A stretch of 64,000 nucleotides of DNA from Liolophura sinensis (Eukaryota; Mollusca; Polyplacophora; Chitonida; Chitonidae), in the NCBI RefSeq assembly GCF_032854445.1, contig NW_027018063.1:32692-96691 (forward strand), read 5' to 3'. The translations under genes and the position numbers were made by a program. A model generated the notes under the pieces. It was not told where the DNA came from. It did no database searches and worked only from the letters and a program-made list of their open reading frames with translations. Positions 63,401 to 64,000 of the stretch are shown here, piece by piece; position 1 is the first letter of the stretch, and every line of letters begins with the position of its first letter.

Positions 63401-64000
63401 ATTCCGCATCTTTTGGCACCTTACTGAAGTGGGTCAGTGTTTAGTTGTACTTTTTACAGCAGACTGTATCAAGTACCTTGTGTTTTTTATGTACAAATGG
63501 TCTGGTTTTTCTACACGTAGATAAAGACATTGAGATTGTCTTGGACTTAGAAGTAAGACAATTGGTAGGTGAGTTAAATGGGCTTAGCCCAAAGATTTCA
63601 GGTCTTCTGGGCTACCGAAGGGCACATAACTTATAGTCAAAAGTTGAATATAGTAATGACCAGTCGCGATTGTACAGAGTACAGTGTAGCCGATTTCAAT
63701 TAACAAAAAGACCAGGTAAAAATGCAAAAGTGGAAAAACTGTTCCAGTGCTGCTGGTAAGAGGCTAATCCGACGTATTTTGTGACGAGAAATCGAATGCT
63801 GCAAACCGCGTTGCTCTCCGACCAATACTTTTGGCTGTAGTGACAATTGAATGATCATTTATGTCATAATCACGTGCACAGCAACGGCTCTTACTCCATG
63901 GAAACCAGGGAAATTTGCAATTTGTCAACAGCTGCCGATTTCTGGCTCAATTCCGCATCTTTTGGCACCTTATTCATGTGGTTCTGTGGTCAGTTGTACT
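57440..64000 (+). repeat. 20-monomer segment, copy 2 (partner at ~-10,987 bp)
   Basis: This is the partner of 46,454-53,012. It begins inside M105, where the sequence switches back to slot-2 type (CTTGCTCTTAG), and continues to the window end, so its right limit is unknown. M105 has GGTGTGG where M85 has GGTCTGG, so the exact donor of that half is uncertain; M97 is equally close there. Single-base indels at 59,743, 59,768, 59,964, 60,157, 60,293, 60,409 and 60,694 are absent from copy 1. Confidence 0.86.
63847..64000 (+). repeat. Partial satellite monomer at right edge (M117)
   Basis: The first 154 bp of a C-form, slot-2 monomer (GTGCACAGC, TTATTCATG), cut by the window end. It matches M97 (52859) in having GGGAAATTTG where M91 and M111 have GGGATATTTG. 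The array continues to the right. Confidence 0.95.

Larger units (their letters stand above)
1..64000 (+). repeat. Tandem satellite array, ~549 bp monomer, ~116.6 copies
   Basis: The whole window is one head-to-tail array. The landmark TTGAATGATCATT (or a close variant) recurs 117 times from 203 to 63847; 78 of 116 intervals are 549 bp, 26 are 550 bp, and the rest are 537, 543, 544, 548 or 551 bp. Every copy carries the same ordered landmarks: CACGTG or a variant, CTCTTACTCCATGG, CAACAGCTGCCG, CTTTTGGCACC, CAGCAGACTGTATCAAG, CTACACGTAG, TGGGCTTAGCCCA, GGCTACCGAAGGGC, AGTCGCGATTGTAC, GTGGAAAAACTG and GCGTTGCTCTC. No monomer is inverted and nothing is inserted between copies. The window starts and ends inside a monomer, so both array edges lie outside. 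No coding role is supported. I do not recognise the satellite family; a centromeric or heterochromatic location is inferred from size and organisation only. Confidence 0.98.
44592..64000 (+). repeat. 6-monomer higher-order repeat A-C-A-B-B-C, period 3,295 bp
   Basis: Landmarks: 44622, 45171 | 45720, 46269, 46818, 47367, 47917, 48466 | 49015, 49564, 50113, 50662, 51212, 51762 | 52311, 52859, 53409, 53959, 54507, 55058 | 55607, 56156, 56706, 57255, 57804, 58353, 58903, 59452 | 60000, 60550, 61100, 61649, 62199, 62749 | 63298, 63847. Slot 1 has GGTAGGTGAG, slot 2 GTGCACAGC, slot 3 GCGAAAATTGAATG, slot 4 TATAGTAAAAAGTTG, slot 5 follows GGACTAATACTTTTGCC, and slot 6 has AAAGTGCGTAGC. Slot-5 landmarks at 44622, 47917, 51212 and 54507 are exactly 3,295 bp apart. 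The pattern is broken at 55.6-58.3 kb by a foreign patch. The same six-slot order is visible earlier at M49-M54 and M66-M71. Confidence 0.92.

Noticed and set aside
1-64000. CENP-B box (pattern TTCG....A..CGGG)
   Set aside because: I looked for it on both strands of several monomer types and found no match; the CGGG or CCCG core with the right spacing is lacking. This does not exclude a centromere, since many species lack the box.
1-64000. CRISPR array
   Set aside because: There are no short repeats alternating with unique spacers. The whole 549-bp unit repeats.
1-64000. Transposable element, LTR or rDNA spacer origin
   Set aside because: No terminal repeats, target-site duplications, transposase or reverse transcriptase remnants, or rRNA sequence were seen. 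An ancient mobile-element origin of the monomer cannot be excluded, but nothing supports it.
1-64000. Whole array as an assembly artefact
   Set aside because: Distinct HOR domains, lineage-specific deletions and private substitutions throughout are hard to create by error. Only the indel-rich zone at about 49.8-60.7 kb is under suspicion.
1-64000. Inverted monomers or a strand switch
   Set aside because: All 117 landmarks read in the same direction.
1-64000. Internal 183-bp (third-monomer) subrepeat
   Set aside because: Comparing the three thirds of a monomer by eye showed only short chance matches such as CTTTTGGC, with no sustained similarity.

Overview
The whole 64 kb window is one uninterrupted, head-to-tail satellite DNA array. 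The unit is about 549 bp and all copies point the same way. I numbered 117 copies (M1 to M117) by one fixed landmark, the TTG of TTGAATGATCATT or its variant. The first landmark is at 203 and the last at 63847. Of the 116 intervals, 78 are exactly 549 bp and 26 are 550 bp; the mean is 548.7 bp. The array runs off both ends, so it is longer than 64 kb. I see no gene, RNA gene, mobile element, CRISPR array or unique sequence. Long multi-level tandem DNA of this kind points to a eukaryotic chromosome: centromere, pericentromere, or a heterochromatic, sex or B chromosome block. I do not recognise the monomer and cannot name the species.

The copies are not random variants. Every monomer carries one of three forms (A, B, C) of a short block about 125 bp after the landmark: TTATAAATG (A, 30 copies), TTACTGAAG (B, 53) or TTATTCATG (C, 34). 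These forms and other diagnostic changes recur at fixed multi-monomer spacings, which shows higher-order repeats (HORs).

Layout from left to right. 1-5.8 kb: a 5-monomer HOR, period 2,741 bp. 5.8-14.3 kb: an irregular mosaic. 14.3-18.2 kb: rearranged pieces of the 5-mer family, including a segment repeated at 10,428 bp. 18.2-26.6 kb: a 9-monomer HOR, period about 4,931 bp. 26.5-44.6 kb: a 17-monomer block duplicated at exactly 9,323 bp. 44.6-64 kb: a 6-monomer HOR (order A-C-A-B-B-C, period 3,295 bp), within which a larger 20-monomer segment repeats at about 10,987 bp. Several monomers are hybrids whose two halves come from different HOR positions. One stretch of about 1.1 kb (56.3-57.4 kb) belongs to the 5-mer family of the far left end but sits inside the 6-mer domain.

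The many 60-128 codon open frames are by-products of the repeat. They occur on both strands, their differences are mostly amino-acid changing, stops and frameshifts are tolerated, and the two longest are created by single-base insertions. Single-base indels found in only one copy cluster between about 49.8 and 60.7 kb, which may mark a poorly polished part of the assembly.
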